Positions 53,447-64,000 of a stretch of 64,000 nt of DNA are shown here, piece after piece. Numbering within the stretch: the stretch's first letter is position 1; each line of letters starts with the position of its first letter. A program made the translations under genes and the position numbers. Below the pieces are notes generated by a model that did not search any database, was not told the DNA's origin, and saw only the letters and a list, made by a program, of their open reading frames with translations. This DNA comes from Lepraria neglecta (Eukaryota > Ascomycota > Lecanoromycetes > Lecanorales > Stereocaulaceae): positions 2,976,001 through 3,040,000 of the forward strand of contig CM065650.1 of assembly GCA_033220425.1 (NCBI GenBank), read 5' to 3'.

Positions 53447-54924
53447 GATAGCGGTTCATTCGTCGGTTCGGGTCTTGTTTGTGTATGGATAGCGGGGTCA
53501 GTGAATTCTGAGGCTTCATTGAAGTACAATGAGTGATGTGAAAAGAGGCGCAAGACATTTCTAGGGTTGACGTATTTTGTGGGGTAGAGTCAGGCGTTGG
53601 AGAGGTATGAGGTCAATTGTGATACACATGGCTGCTTGCTACTAGGAAGAGATCTCCAGGATCCGTGTCCACATCATTTCGGGAATATCGTGACTTAGCC
53701 AAACGCGATTAAGACTTGGCACTCTTGATTATTCTCTTATAGGCATGGTGATTGGATGCTCCGGAACACACTTTACGCTTTTCCGCCTTCTGCGCTGCAA
53801 CCTCCGACGATTTTGGAGCTTGACTCAGCATGGTGGCATTCTTAGCTCCCAACATGTCAAGACGCCAGGAAGAATGCGGGGAGTAGAGGGAGGGGCCCAG
53901 CCAATCACAACGTTGGCCATCGAGCTTCTAGACCATGGCAGACGGAGTCGGTAACACGGTGACGATTCTTTTTGTAAAGCCCCAGCAGATGCCCTAGTGT
54001 CCACAATGCACGACCACTAGAACTACAGTTGCATTATCTATTGTTCCGATGTCAGACATATGTTTCATTTCGTCCTCATACATCACATGGGACCACTCTC
54101 TGGCCGTTGCGGGACCCTAACGTGGGATTGGTGGGATAAAGGTGTTGCGCAAAAAGAGGCCTTGGCTCCACCCAAATACCTGAGATTCGTTGACCTCGGG
54201 AGAGTGAGGATCGAGGAGCTTATAGCTGATTTGATCGGAATGTTGACCATGCCTCAATCTGGCATCGCTGGCAATTTCCGCATCAATGATTGCGCCCAGA
54301 GGTCATGAAGGGGGCTACTATCGACAGTTCCTTTGGGCAAACGCTTTTCAGACGGCGATCGCCAAAAGTCATCCTCGGGCACCTAAGCGTTAGCATAAGC
54401 TAAAAGAAAGTTCTCCTAAGTTCGTAAAGCTCAATCAAAACCTTCTCATGATACAAGTAGAGCACCGTCTCGCCCTGAGCAGCGGCGTTAGCTCTACGTA
54501 ACGCTTTTGGAACTAATTTGATGTCAATGCCCTAACATGAATAGAGTACAGACGACGACGACCATGAATCTCGGAGACATTTCTTCTCGCTAGCGCAGGC
54601 AGACATACACACAAGATCTTCGTGTTATGCCATCTGGACAAAATCCCATAAGTGGCCTCGTGGCACTGGCTGGAAGCTAGGGTATATCCTACCTTAGAAT
54701 CGTTTTAGCAAATTTCCATTATGCAATAGTACAACATACCGATCAAATAGTTGACAAAGAAGTGGAGGAATTCGATGCATCGAATTCTTTTACTGCACAC
54801 TTCTTCTCGTCGTTGAGGCTTATGAAAAGTCCTCATCAGGCACTACTACCTGCTCACTCGTCTCGTAGCCTAAGTACGCTCGAACGGTTGGAGATTCAGC
54901 AAGCTCTAATTTCTGGATATATCA
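53447..54924. promoter_or_regulatory. facB upstream region with CreA-like motifs; no gene seen
   Basis: SYGGRG-type motifs (the CreA consensus) occur at 53492-53497 (gcgggg), 53579-53584 (gtgggg) and 53876-53881 (gcgggg). This fits the known glucose repression of facB, but the motif is short and could be random. The rest of the 1.5 kb has only unsupported frames. Confidence 0.4.
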
Positions 54925-56341
54925 TTAGCGCGATTGTATTTGCCATATGGTGAAAATCATATCTACCTTCTTGTCGAAGTCCTCAAAGGCGTGAAGCAGC
55001 AAAGTCTCTTCGAGGTCTCGTAATCTCATTGCATTGTCATAATTCATGTCTTCCAGGTCTTCAAGGCTGTATGTCTCTTCAACGGCCTCCTTACTGCCCT
55101 CAAGCCTCAGGAGCTGCTGTTCGACGCGGTTTTGTAGCACGGTGATCGCTCGTAGCTGAAAAACGTCCCAAAGTGGCTCCTTCCTCAGTAGGTCTGGGAA
55201 TTTCGTGAAGTCGAGGATCTCTAGCTCTTTCCAGGAAGCCTGTAGCTCTGTCTCGCCATCTCTATCCTGCAGAAGCTTGAATTCCAAGCCATCTTCTTCA
55301 TTAACACATATCAGCCATACGAAAGAACCTTCCCAGCCTATCGACTCATTCTGACTACAAAGACGGAATCCGGGCGCTACCTCTGAGATGGCTTTTTTCG
55401 CAGGCTTTAACGGATCATCGTCTGGAATATCGAGGTCCAAGAAGAGCTCTTTGGCCGATATCATGGTGTCCTCGATAAAGCCATAGGAAAAAAGCATTTC
55501 GCAGGCGCCTTTATCATCTCCATAGGTGATAGTGACTTCGTCCCCTGGACAGATTTTCTTCCCAGTTCGAAGATAGAGAATTGCATTACCATCTCGGTCA
55601 GTGTCGTAAAGGGCGGTAGTTTCGTCCCCTGAGGCGTGATTGGCCATGTCGACGCAGGGAACGACTGCATGTCCTGTGCCGGGCAAGTCCAGAGCCCGAG
55701 ATCGATATATGGCATCGACCTGCTTCCAGTCGTTGAAAGTCAACTCCCTGATCTCCGCATCCCACCATAATTGCTTACACCAATCTATTGATGCCGTCTT
55801 CTCTCGGACAAGGGTAAATTCCCGATCCAAGCTGTTGAGTTTGCCTTGGAGTGCCGCTTCAAGTGAGGTTCCAATGAGCAAGGACTTCTCTGCATCGGTC
55901 CAGAATGTTGGGAGAGAAGTGTGCTCAGGGAGGTATTTAACGTATTCGCAGAACGGATTCAGGACTCCAATTTCGCCTTGCGTACTAGCATTGGTCAACT
56001 GCAAGAGTAAGAAGATCAAGATTGCACCTCTCGCTGTCTGACGCGCCTTAGTTCACGCCGCTTCTACGAGGCAGGAATCCTACCCTTGAGTATTCATCGA
56101 CGGCTTCAAAAACTTGGAGGAGATGCTTATCTGACCTAGCATATGTCCACACATTCTCCAACGATAAAACAAGGTCTTGTGGTATGCTCATCAGAATGGC
56201 AGCATTATCGGACTCCCATGTTGCAACCAAGCCAGAACCTCTGCTATCTCCAAGACTTCGTACTTCGACGCCATTGAAGTCCACATTGTTCAGCCGAGCC
56301 CAGGGAGATAGCCGGTCAATTGGCAAAGTTTCTCGTCGCAT
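54925..56341 (-). CDS. SET-domain protein (RKM/SETD-like)
   Basis: Two exons (56341-56084, 56046-54925; a 37-nt GTAGGA...CTAAG intron, phase 0) encode 459 residues. The N-terminal SET part begins WARLNNVDFNGVEVRSLGDS and RGSGLVATWESDNAAILMSI (GxG/RG substrate region). The post-intron half has the long helical iSET insert, then PCVDMANHASGDET (the N-H SAM-binding motif) and GDEVTITYGDDKGACEML (catalytic Tyr, GD box). The C-terminal Rubisco-LSMT-like helices follow (LEGSKEAVEETYSLEDLED). Relatives methylate lysines on ribosomal proteins, elongation factors or histones; the substrate here is unknown. At 37 nt the intron is at the low end for fungi. The alternative is an error or a missed exon, since the reading frame across it is otherwise natural. 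Confidence 0.88.
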
Positions 56342-56771
56342 GGTAATGAGAAGTAAGGGAGATCTTGAGGAATCCGACTAACCCATCCAGTGTTTCACTT
56401 AATTGGCCAAAGATCTCATGATTAGATTCGCCGAGGTCGTCAGGAGTATGTATTTGTATAGCAGAGCTTGTAGGACAGTACAAGATATGTTCCGTGATAT
56501 AGCGGCGTCTAGGTTTTCAAGCTTCTCAATATCCTGTGAAGTAGTCTGTGGTACAGAGCAAAATGTAAATGTATTGGGACATAACCCACACTAGCCGGCA
56601 AATCTTCGGCTCTTCTTCCTCCGCCAGTGACGGTGGTGACGGCATTGAACACTTCGAGATGACCTAAGTTCACCAAATCTGGTCTTCAAGATGCTACAGC
56701 TCCTCAATCGGTTGGTGAACCAGGCAAATTGCTGCTCTAATACACAATTACATTTACAGACACCCTGAATC
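56342..56771. other. Divergent promoter between the SET-domain gene and the small mitochondrial-type gene
   Basis: No gene. Short frames (56403-56594 plus, 56591-56842 minus) are unsupported. Confidence 0.4.
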
Positions 56772-57280
56772 ATGTCTTCCTCTCTCCATCTACTTCGAAC
56801 ATCTGCCCTCCGCCAGCCTCCCTTCCGCGTTCTCTCCCTCACGCAAACCCGCCTCGCCTCTGCGGGCTCCCAGTAAGTACACTATTACACGACCCTTCCC
56901 AATTGATATTACAACTTGCGCCACAAGACACATTACTGCAGCAAAGACTCCCATTCACTCCCAAAACTCATCCCCCAACCCTGACCCCCTTCTCAAAGCT
57001 CAAATGCTAACCCATCTCCTCCTCCAGCACCGGTTTAGACTGGCAAGGCCGCAAACCCGACGAGCACGTCACGAACCGCAAGGACGAACTCGACGTCCAA
57101 TCCGGGGCCTCCCAAGGCGGGAAGAGATCAAGAGTGAGCGGAGATGAGAAAGAAAGTCAGGGGACTACGGAGAAGGATGCTGGGAATCAGAATGAGCAGG
57201 CGAAGAAGGACCACCCTGAGGCACCAGGACCTGTTATTGGGATGAATGACGAGAGGGGCCAGATGGGGCATAAGAGCTGA
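56772..57280 (+). CDS. Small mitochondrial-targeted hydrophilic protein
   Basis: Two exons (56772-56872, 57028-57280; a 155-nt GTAAGT...CCAG intron, phase 2) encode 117 residues. The first 33 residues (MSSSLHLLRTSALRQPPFRV, LSLTQTRLASAG) form an Arg/Ser/Leu-rich amphipathic presequence without acidic residues, typical of mitochondrial import. The mature part is hydrophilic and carries GLDWQGRKPDEHVTNRKDEL and DVQSGASQGGKRSRVSGDEK, a pattern I recall from small conserved fungal proteins of unknown function. It ends PVIGMNDERGQMGHKS. No catalytic domain. The intron sits exactly at the presequence/mature boundary, as is common. Mitochondrial matrix location is an inference. Confidence 0.8.
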
Positions 57281-57828
57281 ACTTGAACGGAGCGGCAAGA
57301 GGTTGCTGAGGAGCAGCATGGATGGTTGTACTTGTACTGCATGCACGGGCGTTTGCGTGCATAGGAGGTTTGGACTTGGTGAAAAGGCAATTACGCCGGG
57401 TTTGTCATTGGTTGAACAGCAATTGATAATGCATTTCAAGAATATACAAAGGCTAGAATCGCGGCATATGAAGAGGTGTTTCCGAAGATCCAATGAGATC
57501 GATCAATGGATAGGATACTGTAAGGTAGCCTAAAACCTCATATTTAGTGGTTAGCTAGCGGTTATGACCTCCTTCGTAGATAGCCGCATGTAAGGGCAAT
57601 CACTCTCCACGGGTCTCCGCTGCAGACTAGAAGTCTTCTTCGTACTCGAGAAGGGCATGACGATCATGATCCAGGCGCTAAGATGAAGATTTTAAATGAG
57701 AGAAGAAGCTACTCTTGGCTATCAGGATGAAGTTCGGGTCCTTTGCCGAGGCAAGCGCCAATCGCTATCCAATGATGCTGCAACTTAAATATCGACTATC
57801 CATCCTCAATAGCTGCTCTCCTATACCA
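57281..57828. other. Intergenic, nothing recognised
   Basis: Shadow frames of the small mitochondrial-type gene on the minus strand. The frame of the next gene extends to 57715 without an ATG except at 57727 (see next entry). Confidence 0.4.
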
Positions 57829-59058
57829 ATGCCTTCCAAGAGTAATCCTCCCAGAGGCAACAAGAAGGCCAAGGCAACAGGCTCAAAGAGCAATGCCCCG
57901 CAGCTAATAGCCACAAGACCCGGCCAAATTCCCCAATGGATAACCGTGCCCGTCGAGCTGCAGCAGCTCCTACTGAATATCTTCAAGGACACGTTCTCGG
58001 CGAATTTCAACTCCAGATACTCTGAGCTTGTACAAGAAGTCAAGCAACATCTCTACAATCGAGACTTCGACAATGCATTTGGAAATGAGGGTCTACGTCA
58101 AGCTTATGCAATGAGGTGGAGTCCTAGTCGTGCTTTAGCCTACGCCAACATTTTCTACAACCTCTCGACACTGACGAATAGGCTGTTGTCAGCCTCTAGA
58201 GCCGGCGCCGGGAACCTGGATCATGGTCCAATTCATGAGCTGCAAGACGCTTCAGGCAAGACTGCCTCCGTAGTTACGCATAGCATCGAAGAGAAGACTA
58301 GCCGAATCGTGTGTATTGGGGCAGGTGCAGGCGCAGAGATTGTTGCACTCGGTGGATACCTGAATCATTTGGACCGACTTGCACTTCCCATGCAGAGCAA
58401 CATCCCTCCAGATGGACGGCGATCCGAATGGCCCTCTCAGCGGCATATTGGTATCATTGCCATTGATATTGCTGATTGGGACTCCGTTGCATGCAAACTT
58501 CATTCAGGCATCATTACAGCTCCCCCGATCTCACAGTATGCGTCTGCTAATGCCAAGGCTGCCAACGCTCCATTAATCGGACCAGACACCTTTGCCCTGG
58601 AATTCGTAAAGCAAGACGTTCTGAATATGGCAATTGAGCAAATGCCGGCCATCTTCGCGGACGCTACGCTCGTGACACTTATGTTCACCCTCAACGAGCT
58701 TTACTCCACGTCCATGAGCGCGACTACTAATTTGCTACTATCTTTGACCATGCTGCTATCACCGGGAGCTCTTCTACTGGTGGTCGATAGCCCTGGAAGT
58801 TATTCCACCGTAAGTATTGGACAAACTTCCGATTCCGGCGATGAAAGCAAGAGGAAAAAGTATCCTATGCAATGGCTTCTTGATCACACGCTCCTCGAAT
58901 CTGCCGCCACCGGCCGCAGCAAGAACGCTTCAGGGGACCGGCAATGGGAGAAATTGGAATCTCGAGACTCACAGTGGTTTAGATTGTCGAATGAGCTACG
59001 CTATCCTATTGATTTGGAAGACATGAGGTACCAAATTCATCTGTATCGTCGACTGTGA
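57829..59058 (+). CDS. BMT6: BMT6-like 25S rRNA (uridine-N3) methyltransferase
   Basis: An intronless frame of 409 residues from the ATG at 57829 (MPSKSNPPRGNKKAKATGSK, a basic N-terminus fitting a nucleolar protein). An in-frame ATG at 57727 would add 34 residues but is less family-like. The SAM-binding motif is RIVCIGAGAGAEIVALGGYL. Other family blocks are RWSPSRALAYANIFYNLSTL, AIDIADWDSVACKL, FVKQDVLNM and LVTLMFTLNELY. The C-terminal signature is KYPMQWLLDHTLLE, then WEKLESRDSQWFRLSNELRY and DMRYQIHLYRR. In yeast, Bmt6 methylates U2843 of 25S rRNA. Length and motif order match this group of putative SAM-dependent methyltransferases; orthology is inferred. Confidence 0.85.
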   Translation: MPSKSNPPRGNKKAKATGSKSNAPQLIATRPGQIPQWITVPVELQQLLLNIFKDTFSANFNSRYSELVQEVKQHLYNRDFDNAFGNEGLRQAYAMRWSPSRALAYANIFYNLSTLTNRLLSASRAGAGNLDHGPIHELQDASGKTASVVTHSIEEKTSRIVCIGAGAGAEIVALGGYLNHLDRLALPMQSNIPPDGRRSEWPSQRHIGIIAIDIADWDSVACKLHSGIITAPPISQYASANAKAANAPLIGPDTFALEFVKQDVLNMAIEQMPAIFADATLVTLMFTLNELYSTSMSATTNLLLSLTMLLSPGALLLVVDSPGSYSTVSIGQTSDSGDESKRKKYPMQWLLDHTLLESAATGRSKNASGDRQWEKLESRDSQWFRLSNELRYPIDLEDMRYQIHLYRRL

Positions 59059-59780
59059 CGCTTTACAGCGAAAGGGCATTGTTGGCTGTTATTCAAAGTG
59101 GAGCACTTCAACGGACTTGCGGCAAGTTCTAACGGCTAACGCTTCATTGTCTCGTGCTTGTCGCGAATCGTTACATTTCTCTTCTGCGTACACATTACGT
59201 AGCCATCTGTACGTATCGGACCATGAGTACAGTGCTCGGACCGATAGCCTAGGCCAGACTCTTTCAGGAACGGTCTCTCGAGGGTGTCTATACCGAAAAA
59301 GTGCGGCGGCGACAGAAAGAGAGGCACGATTATTTTCACTTTGCTGGTCCTCAAATATCATCCCCATCTTCATCCCCACTCTCGATTCCCCGTTGTTCTC
59401 AAGTCCCCTTCTCCATCCTCGGACTTAGCCTTCCTCTAGGCACCTAGACGGCTTCCTCCCTGTCGAGAGTGCTTCACCATAGTAGCGAGCAGTCAAAAGC
59501 TTATGTTTGGCCGGCGAAGACCCCGCTATAACCAATCATTCTAAGTCGCAACGGAGGTATGTCCGGGGCCCACGGCTATTGCGTCGTTCGTCGCGTCTTC
59601 AGTTTTACTTCGGTTGTGGACTAACCTCTTCAAATTATTCATTTGGAGATAAAAAGCCTTGCCTGCAAGCCGTATGTCTGCGTCGTGTCTATGGCTCCAA
59701 AAACCGTTCTGTGTAATAAGCTCCGAGCCGTCATTATGGCAGCGGTGCATGAGGCTTCCCAGTCTACCTCGAGCTATATC
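59059..59780. other. Intergenic, nothing firm
   Basis: Short frames on both strands. The frame of the next gene is open upstream to 59643, with ATGs at 59691 and 59736 that do not improve its signal peptide. Confidence 0.4.
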
Positions 59781-60312
59781 ATGGTCTGCGTACGTATACT
59801 AGCTCTAGTGACCCTCAAGGGTGTGAATGCTGCGACCTTCTCTAGCGCAGGGATTGCTTTGAATCAAAACTCTACAAGCAATATCATATCGCTCAATAAT
59901 ACCGCCTTAAGCGGCATAGACCCGCGGTTTTCAGTGGTGGGTGTCAACAAGGACACACCCAACTTCTATACTCAAGGTCAGGAATTCGATTGGCCCTAGA
60001 CGAATCTTCCCGCCTTTCTTTACGAACGTTGATGCCGGTTCGCTGATAGTCGCCATTGCGAAGTTTATGGTGCAGGAGAGGTTCGCGGAGGTTGAGGCGG
60101 TGATCGACATTTTGCTCACGCCTGTGGGAAGAGCGTCGCTAAAGAAAGTGAGAACTACTGCACCAGAGGTAGAGGGTAGTGGGAGTAACACGGAGGTATT
60201 CGAGGCAGCAAGTGGAATGGTCCCCCTCTGCCGTGTCAATCTCTCCTGCCCAGATGGCGGCAGTGTCGGAGGCGCCTGCAGTGGAAGCCTCACAGACTAT
60301 TCGTTGAGGTAA
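59781..60312 (+). CDS. Secreted protein of unknown function
   Basis: From the ATG at 59781 the protein opens MVCVRILALVTLKGVNA|ATFSS, a plausible signal peptide and cleavage site. The mature part has N-glycosylation sequons (NST, NNTAL) and DPRFSV. A 40-nt GT-AG intron (59937-59976, phase 0) then joins VRNSIGPRRIFPPFFTNVD and LIVAIAKFMVQERFAEVEAV. The protein ends with three Cys (PLCRVNLSCPDGGSVGGACSG). The DPRF and helix pattern reminds me of a common family of fungal secreted proteins of about 250 residues, but this one is shorter and partly unlike it. At 40 nt the intron is at the short limit. If it is not spliced, the frame stops at 59999, and the gene would be broken. Moderate certainty. 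Confidence 0.5.
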
Positions 60313-60961
60313 ATTAAAGTCATACGAACACAGCCATAGGGCGTTGCAAAACATTGAAAAGCAGTCAGACAGAAATTTTCTTCAGTGTTTTCGGAGAAAA
60401 GGAAAAGTGGGCTAAGGCTGCTCTCTCGGGACAGCAATGGCAATCCCAAACAGCAGGCTCGTCATCACAATTCCTACATATCAGCTCCGAAAAGCGACAT
60501 CACTGCCAAAACCAAATTCTAGCAGCATGAGCACTGGGACAACGTGATCGTCCCATCAGTATCGCCGTCCAATATATGACCAGGCCTTGCCATGTGACGG
60601 CATCAGGACCACCACCCAAGGAGAAGAGGGACGAGCACGACCAGCGCCTGTACAGTAGGAAAACTCAGAAGCGTCACGGCAACTAGACCGCTTTATGAGC
60701 GAGTCGAGAGCTTATACTTGTTGTTATGTCTCACAAGTTCATGCAAGTTGTGGAGCAAACATGAGGACTTATGGGCGCTGAGCTTTGTTAGGGGAACGTC
60801 GATTTGGAGATATTTTGATACAATTTAAACGCCTCTCCCAAAGTCCAGACTCGCTCCTACTCTGCTATGAGAAAGTGACAAGCTGTTGAAACTCGCGCCC
60901 ACAACCCCTTCTCCCTCCACATACGGCCATCTACAAGGACTGTAGCAGTCAAAATAACACT
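60313..60961. other. Intergenic, nothing recognised
   Basis: No supported gene on either strand. Confidence 0.4.
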
Positions 60962-61297
60962 TCATACTCCGCGCCCCCGGAAAATCAAAGCATTCCTCAG
61001 CAAAAATCTCATCATGAGTTTCCCCATCTCATCCTGACAATCCCTGTTCGAATACGCGGTGCATGCCGTTCCTTTGAAACTCGAGCCCCGTACCTTGAGA
61101 CTGCGAAAGCTGTCATACTGGAAGCAGTTGCCGGAGCAGGTGGGCTTCTAGGACCCTGAGATGGAGTTGCAGGAGGCGCCGCTGTGGTAGGTGACGCATT
61201 TTGCGTTGGGCTAGATGTTACAGTTTTTGGCGGAGGGTGATGGGAGGGGGGTGGGAAGGGAGAGGAGGAGGAGGAGGAGGGTGTGTCTGGGGTGCAT
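60962..61297 (-). pseudogene. Cysteine-rich small secreted protein, broken
   Basis: On the minus strand the ATG at 61297 opens a Leu-rich signal peptide (MHPRHTLLLLLLSLPTPLPS), followed by a short cysteine-rich mature region with blocks such as AKCVTYHSGASCNSIS, CSGNCFQYDSFRSLK and GTACTAYSNRDCQDE. The locus looks broken, with about three interruptions. No intact product is expected. The layout (signal peptide plus a compact cysteine framework) is that of secreted effector-like proteins. I do not recognise the family. A GGA-type trinucleotide run within the signal-peptide region (plus strand 61260-61281) may have promoted slippage. Confidence 0.55.
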
Positions 61298-61939
61298 TGT
61301 AAAGGGGTTGAGGCGGGGCTCGATGAGGTGTGCTGGCGACTTCGCTGATTGGTGTTTATTTTTCTAAGGCAAGGAAAGCTTGGGACGTATGGAGATTGGT
61401 TTGGTTGCTGAGACGATTATGCTTTCTGTAAAGGATTGGCTAGAGGCTCAAACGATTCTTTGCTAACCCGTGAGAGAGGGGCAACGGTGAGCGTCTTATA
61501 TATGCTTTTCCATCCCCTCTTGCACGATGTATTCGGTGTTAGCGAGCTCGTGGCCGAGTGCAAACGGCGTGGGAGCTTGAAACCGTATTGTCCATGCTCG
61601 TCAGCGCAGAATAAACAGTAATCAAGTCTGAGAAAATGTGCACTTGCTCAAATGAGAAGAAAGGTTCATTTCCGGGCAAGTTGAGATGAAACGACTGCTC
61701 AACGAGACGAAACTGAGCATCTTACATGTCAGTGTAGAGCCACGCCAGTGCCTCTCAGCAGCGCAAGGAATTTGTGTCGTAAGTTACAGTATATCCTCAC
61801 GTAGCAGATTCTCCCTCACAACCCTTGGCAAGGGTTCCAGCGAAATTGTCTTTGTCATAATACTGTCTAAGTTCATAAGCATACAAAGCCGTAAGTCTCA
61901 CTCTAACCCGAGATACCCATCCCAAAAATTTCATTAACG
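61298..61939. other. Intergenic, nothing recognised
   Basis: Short plus-strand frames (61436-61621, 61686-61937) without support. Confidence 0.4.
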
Positions 61940-63201
61940 TTATTGCGAAGTCCCATTTTGCTTACTCGAAAACACCATGGCCTGTCTCCCCTTCTTCTCC
62001 CTCCTCTTCTGCCCCTCCTTCCCCCCATACTTCCACCAAAAAATAGATCCAAAAATCAAAACCATGAGTTGAATCCAAAGAACTATCAACCATTGCTTCC
62101 ACGTGATAACAATCTCCCTCTCCCCTCGTTCCCAATCGTCACAAACCTCGAGGAATTTTTTCGGGTCATCCGTGATCACGCCATCTAGCCCTTTGCTTAT
62201 ACTCCATCTCATCATCGACTCTTCATTCACAGTCCAGTCAAATACAGGCCTGCCCTTCGCTTTCGCGTCTTGAAGGAATCGGGGACCGAAGTATGGTGAG
62301 ATGAGTGTTTTCTGGAGAATGTTGAAGGAAACGTTAGGTACGGATAGGAATTGCCGCGCGTAGGACAGGGAGAAGCCGATGTGTGATATTGCGAAGCCGG
62401 GGAGGTGTTTGGAGCAGAGAGGGAGGAATTTGGCGGCCCAGCAGCCGAGGACTATGCGTTGGTTCCAAGGTTTGTGAGGGGAGGGTGGGACTGAGGAGAC
62501 GGTGTGAGCGATTAGTCGCATTACTTCGTTGGCGTCGTTGTCGAGCTGCGGAAGTATTAGGGCTTGTCGCTTTTGATGTAGGAAGGGAAGATGTACTTTT
62601 ATGTCCAATAGTAACCAAGTATCTTCTACGCCGGGAGACGCCAGGAATTGAAGCAGATCTCGTAATCGGGGCATGGGCTCGTGTGGGATTGCGAGTGTTC
62701 GTTGCTGGCTTATGTAGTCCCACGTGCAGTTTATTATTTTCTCATCCTTGCCAAAACATCGTTTGAGCGTTGCATCCTGTTTCTCTAATCAAATTGTTTT
62801 CTGGTTTAAACAAACCAACTTTTAGTACTCACATGAGAAAGCACCACAACGTCATCCTTCGTCAAATGTACATCCGTCTCTATTGCGTGTGCGCCTGCCT
62901 TGACCGCGCCTCGGAAAGCGCCCATTGTATTCTCTGGATGCTTCGCCTTGTAGCCTCGATGGGCAATGGTCTGTGGCAACTTCTCGCCAGTCGGTCGTTT
63001 CCTCGCGAATGTCCATGGTGCTGGCGGAGGCTAATTAGCATAGTCTGAGTCTTGAGAGGGCCTTGGCGTACACAGAGGCTGTGTGTTTGTTGTGTCTAAT
63101 GGTGGAGCCTCTGCAAGGCTCTCGTAGAGGTGTTCGTTGAGGAGGAATGGTGGGACTGGTAGTGGCGAGACCTTCTGTATTAATGGTGCTGCTGCCTCCA
63201 T
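61940..63201 (-). CDS. PGC1: PGC1-like glycerophosphodiester phosphodiesterase
   Basis: Two exons (63201-62833, 62776-61940; a 56-nt GTGAGT...ACAG intron, phase 0). GDPD landmarks: [19 protein letters not shown] (HR and E of the active site), [20 protein letters not shown] (E-x-D metal site), [11 protein letters not shown] (second catalytic His, split by the intron), [17 protein letters not shown], then [20 protein letters not shown] and [17 protein letters not shown]-terminal TM ([20 protein letters not shown]) with a basic tail matches the tail-anchored Pgc1 phosphatidylglycerol phospholipase C, which degrades PG in mitochondria/lipid droplets. The frame upstream of [14 protein letters not shown] contains an in-frame TAG near 63026. 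Either an N-terminal intron (GTCTCG...TAG, 141 nt, weak sites) removes it or the annotated start is wrong. The enzyme core is intact. Confidence 0.85.
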
Positions 63202-64000
63202 GATGGGCAGCGATTTTCAGAAATGTAGTGAATCGTCTCTAGGACAGCTAATCAGCGGTAAATCGTAAGTATTTACAGCGAATCGAGAGGAAAAACGAGC
63301 GGAAAAAGCAAAAGGCAGGTATTGTATCCAAAAGTCTAGGTTCTAGGTCAAATGAACATCGAGCGGCTCGGTACGCTCTCCATAAATAGTGAGGCAGCGA
63401 CGAAGAAGAAAGCAACGCAGTGATAGCGAGGTGTTAAACAGGAATAATGCGATCATGTTGAGAGATTTGCGCCAGTAACAGGTCTTCACAAAGCCATGCG
63501 TAGGAGCGAAACGCTAGGCATGCTTCCAGCCACGCGTTGCATCACGACCACACCCACAGGACGCAGTAGGGATGGCGTGGAACTCTTCAATCTAAGCGAT
63601 GGACGGAAAAGGGAGATTCTGCGCTACTTGAACAGGCATAGCTTAAAGCGGTAGACAAACTCAAAGAGGGTGGTCTCCGTCTTTCCGATCATGAGGATTC
63701 GATCAGCAACAGAGATCTTGGCAACGTGACCGGGGCCTTGAGGAATCTTTTGGGCGCAAAAAGAAGACTTAGTTTTCACAGACGTTCTGGAGTATCGTCC
63801 GGCGGGTAGAGAGATCTATTACGAGGCTCGGTGTCGGCAAAACAGCTCCGGCTGGGGGCAATCTTTACAGCCAGGTAGTATCGCAACAAGCAAAGATGAA
63901 GTTTCGCTTTGAACTATAAATTTGTAACGATAAACAAGACGAACAACTCATACAGCAAAATCTTGGTATTTAGACCTCTTGTTGTAGAGTTATGGTGCTT
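63202..64000. other. Promoter region and flank, nothing further
   Basis: No supported gene, RNA or repeat up to the window end. Confidence 0.4.

Overview
The window looks like nuclear DNA of a filamentous ascomycete (Pezizomycotina). Genes carry one to seven short GT-AG introns, mostly 45-60 nt. It encodes two Zn2Cys6 transcription factors (one a clear FacB/Cat8 type), a STAND/NACHT-ankyrin receptor relic, a 2EXR-type relic, a P450 relic and several small secreted proteins. The species cannot be named from the sequence. I saw no tRNA, rRNA, CRISPR array, retroelement or full-length transposon.

Left end (1-12 kb) is an accessory, decaying region: a P450 relic cut by the window edge, a 2EXR-type pseudogene, an unrecognised minus-strand pseudogene preceded by diverged repeats, an intact Ygr210-like GTPase with a 10-nt microexon, a frameshifted 6-phosphogluconate-dehydrogenase-like gene and a disrupted secreted-protein gene. 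From 12 to 21 kb come long gene-poor stretches, an HDHD5/CECR5-type HAD protein, a TATA-box cysteine-rich secreted-protein locus, a Ser/Pro-rich protein, a Frag1/DRAM/Sfk1-type membrane protein and a possible BTB protein. At 23-27 kb lies a broken NACHT-ankyrin gene holding a candidate 140-bp MITE.

From 27 to 64 kb the region is mostly housekeeping: two neighbouring disordered-protein genes sharing a DSGLRGP motif, NHP2, a head-to-head QCR8/PHB1 pair (both mitochondrial inner membrane), a polytopic membrane protein, a Zn2Cys6 regulator, a 1548-residue protein ending in a methyltransferase-like domain, a THO1/SARNP-like SAP protein, a PHO85-type kinase, the FacB/CAT8-type activator, a SET-domain protein, a small mitochondrial-type protein, a BMT6-like rRNA methyltransferase and a PGC1-like phosphodiesterase. 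Secreted-protein loci, at least one broken, are scattered between them.

The genes do not form an obvious biosynthetic cluster. The coherent themes are mitochondrial function (QCR8, PHB1, PGC1-like, the small targeted protein), carbon and phosphate regulation (FacB/CAT8, PHO85), and a decaying accessory compartment of receptor, effector-like and P450 genes. The most unusual items are the 10-nt microexon flanked by a GC-AG intron, the candidate MITE with a 5-bp target duplication in the NACHT gene, and the clustering of broken genes on the left.
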